From positions 1-5,742 of the forward strand of contig JAJUHR010000130.1 of the NCBI GenBank assembly GCA_029267795.1: DNA of 5,742 nucleotides. Direction: 5' to 3'. The DNA comes from Planctomycetota bacterium. Its GTDB lineage: Bacteria > Planctomycetota > Phycisphaerae > Phycisphaerales > Phycisphaeraceae. Both the position numbers and the translations under genes were made by a program. The notes under the pieces were generated by a model. That model had not been told where the DNA came from, made no database searches, and worked only from the letters and a program-made list of their open reading frames with translations. Below are positions 4,692 to 5,742 of this stretch, in pieces (within the stretch, counting starts at the first letter, position 1; each line of letters starts with the position of its first letter).

Positions 4692-5742
4692 TTACGATTT
4701 CGGGGCCTGCTCGCCGGCGCCCTCGGCCGCGGGCGGCCCCTCTGGCGTCACCGCCAACACCCGGCTCTCTTCCGCCCCGAGCAAGCGATGCCGCAAAGCC
4801 CTGATCCTCCGGAACGAGTTCTTGACCTCCAGGCTCGTGGTCAACAACCCCGAGGAGGGAACCTCGCTGTCCGGGTTGTCCACCACCTCGCCCCACGCAA
4901 CGGACTCGACCTGGGGCTTGCTGATCGCCACCTGGAACATCGCCTCGGCCCAGCGGCTCTGAACCAGCGGCGACCACGGCCGGCGCCAATAACCCGCCCC
5001 CGGTTCGAACATCCGCACGGAGGGGGCCGCGGCCTCATCCGGGAGCACCAAGCTCGGGGCCGCTGCCACCACGTGCACCGGCTTGCCCAGGGCCAGGAAC
5101 TGGTCCAGCAAACCGCTGACCTGCATCAGGTCCCGTGTCGACTGCCCCGGCGTCGCACGCCCCATCAGGAACCGGACCACAAACCCGTCGAAATTCGCGG
5201 CGCTTTGGACCACCAAGTCGGCGTAAATCAAAGGCGGGATCGACCGTTGGTGAAAACTGTAATACTCCCCAAACGGCTCGCGGATCTCCACCAAAACCTT
5301 GGCAACCGGCTGGATCTTCTTCACCAGCATCGTGCACATCCGCGTCAATTCAAGGATCTGCTCGAAGTTCAGGTTGAAGTGGTGGTTCAGGTGCAGGCCG
5401 GACACCACGTTCCACGCCGTCACCACGTTGCGATACCTCGTGACCACCGTCTCGGTGTGCTCGTATACGCTGTCGCGGAGCTTGTCGAAGTTGCCCCGTC
5501 CGTGCGATAGCCACTCCGGAGCCATGCGCGGATCGAAGCCGATCACCGGCCCCGCCATCACCGGGACCCGGTGGCGCGTGATCCACTCGGCCCAGCCGTC
5601 CAACGACCCCCACTGGTACCGCCCCGGCTCAGGGGCCAGCTTACGCCACGGCATCGGCAGGCACAGGAAATCGAAGTTCGCCAGCAACGCCGCACGGAAC
5701 TTCGGGCTCTCCTGCTCCAAAGGCACCCCGCAGCCGATCGGC
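4692..5742 (-). CDS. Glycoside hydrolase family 10-like TIM-barrel protein, N-terminus outside window, catalytic residues apparently lost
   Basis: The frame is open from the right edge to TAA at 4694-4692, giving 349 visible residues. Numbering below is from the GTG at 5726, which is a reference point, not a proposed start. The order of elements follows GH10 (xylanase-type) barrels: NFDFLCLPMPWRKLAPEPGR (17-36) resembles the region around the family's early strands, where W and EPE/G precede Y-x-W; VPVMAGPVIGFD follows; RYRNVVTAWNVVSG (97-110) aligns with the family's V-x-x-WDVVNE; KVLVEIREPFGEY (143-155) follows; GKPVHVVAAAPS (214-225) sits where GH10 has the I-T-E-L-D strand; VESVAWGEVVDN (273-284) and SSGLLTTSLEVKNSFRRIRA (291-310) match the C-terminal tryptophan strand and closing helix. 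The acid/base glutamate position reads Ser-Gly and the nucleophile position reads Ala, so xylanase activity is doubtful. The C-terminal 28 residues are Ala/Glu/Pro-rich and probably disordered. It may bind carbohydrate or act as a scaffold. The family call is solid at fold level; the function is unknown. Confidence 0.75.
   Translation of the reverse strand, partial: PIGCGVPLEQESPKFRAALLANFDFLCLPMPWRKLAPEPGRYQWGSLDGWAEWITRHRVPVMAGPVIGFDPRMAPEWLSHGRGNFDKLRDSVYEHTETVVTRYRNVVTAWNVVSGLHLNHHFNLNFEQILELTRMCTMLVKKIQPVAKVLVEIREPFGEYYSFHQRSIPPLIYADLVVQSAANFDGFVVRFLMGRATPGQSTRDLMQVSGLLDQFLALGKPVHVVAAAPSLVLPDEAAAPSVRMFEPGAGYWRRPWSPLVQSRWAEAMFQVAISKPQVESVAWGEVVDNPDSEVPSSGLLTTSLEVKNSFRRIRALRHRLLGAEESRVLAVTPEGPPAAEGAGEQAPKS

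Noticed and set aside
4668..5510. A 280-codon open frame on the plus strand
   Set aside because: It is antisense to the GH10-like and HhH genes; the product is an Arg/His/Pro-rich shadow typical of high GC, and no family is recognisable.
5724..5726. GTG as the true start of the GH10-like protein
   Set aside because: The frame stays open to the window edge, and the first strand and helix of the barrel would be missing. The gene almost certainly begins outside the window.

Overview
This is a high-GC window in which every credible gene lies on the minus strand. The gene types suggest a flagellated bacterium of the Planctomycetota, probably class Phycisphaerae. The pointers are a degenerate family 10 glycosidase-like protein, a family 4 uracil-DNA glycosylase with a long N-terminal extension, and a small conserved hypothetical protein, all of kinds I associate with that phylum. 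The assignment is inferred from recognised protein types, not from a marker gene, so it is moderately confident only.

Layout in transcription order, from high to low coordinates: (1) a 5'-truncated GH10-like TIM-barrel protein (4692-5742). (2) Three bases after its stop, a small membrane-anchored ComEA-type helix-hairpin-helix protein (4305-4682), probably translationally coupled. (3) After a gap of about 120 bases, a family 4 Fe-S uracil-DNA glycosylase (3318-4181). (4) After a 241-base gap holding a terminator-like hairpin and a weak sigma-28-like promoter match, a very large flagellar filament cap protein FliD (314-3076; 920 residues, about twice the usual size). (5) After a 91-base gap with a plausible sigma-70 promoter and two abutting palindromes, a small conserved hypothetical protein that runs off the left edge (1-222).

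The genes do not form one pathway. The HhH protein (DNA binding, possibly uptake) and the glycosylase (uracil repair) both relate to DNA, but the gap between them means co-expression is only possible. FliD looks like a separate unit; no other flagellar gene is visible here.

The points most worth following are the fourfold repeat expansion inside FliD, the apparent loss of both catalytic glutamates in the GH10-like protein, a 21-base element shared by the leaders of fliD and the glycosylase gene, and the twin ACGCGT-centred palindromes before the left-hand gene. I saw no mobile element, CRISPR array, tRNA or rRNA, and no convincing new multi-gene system.
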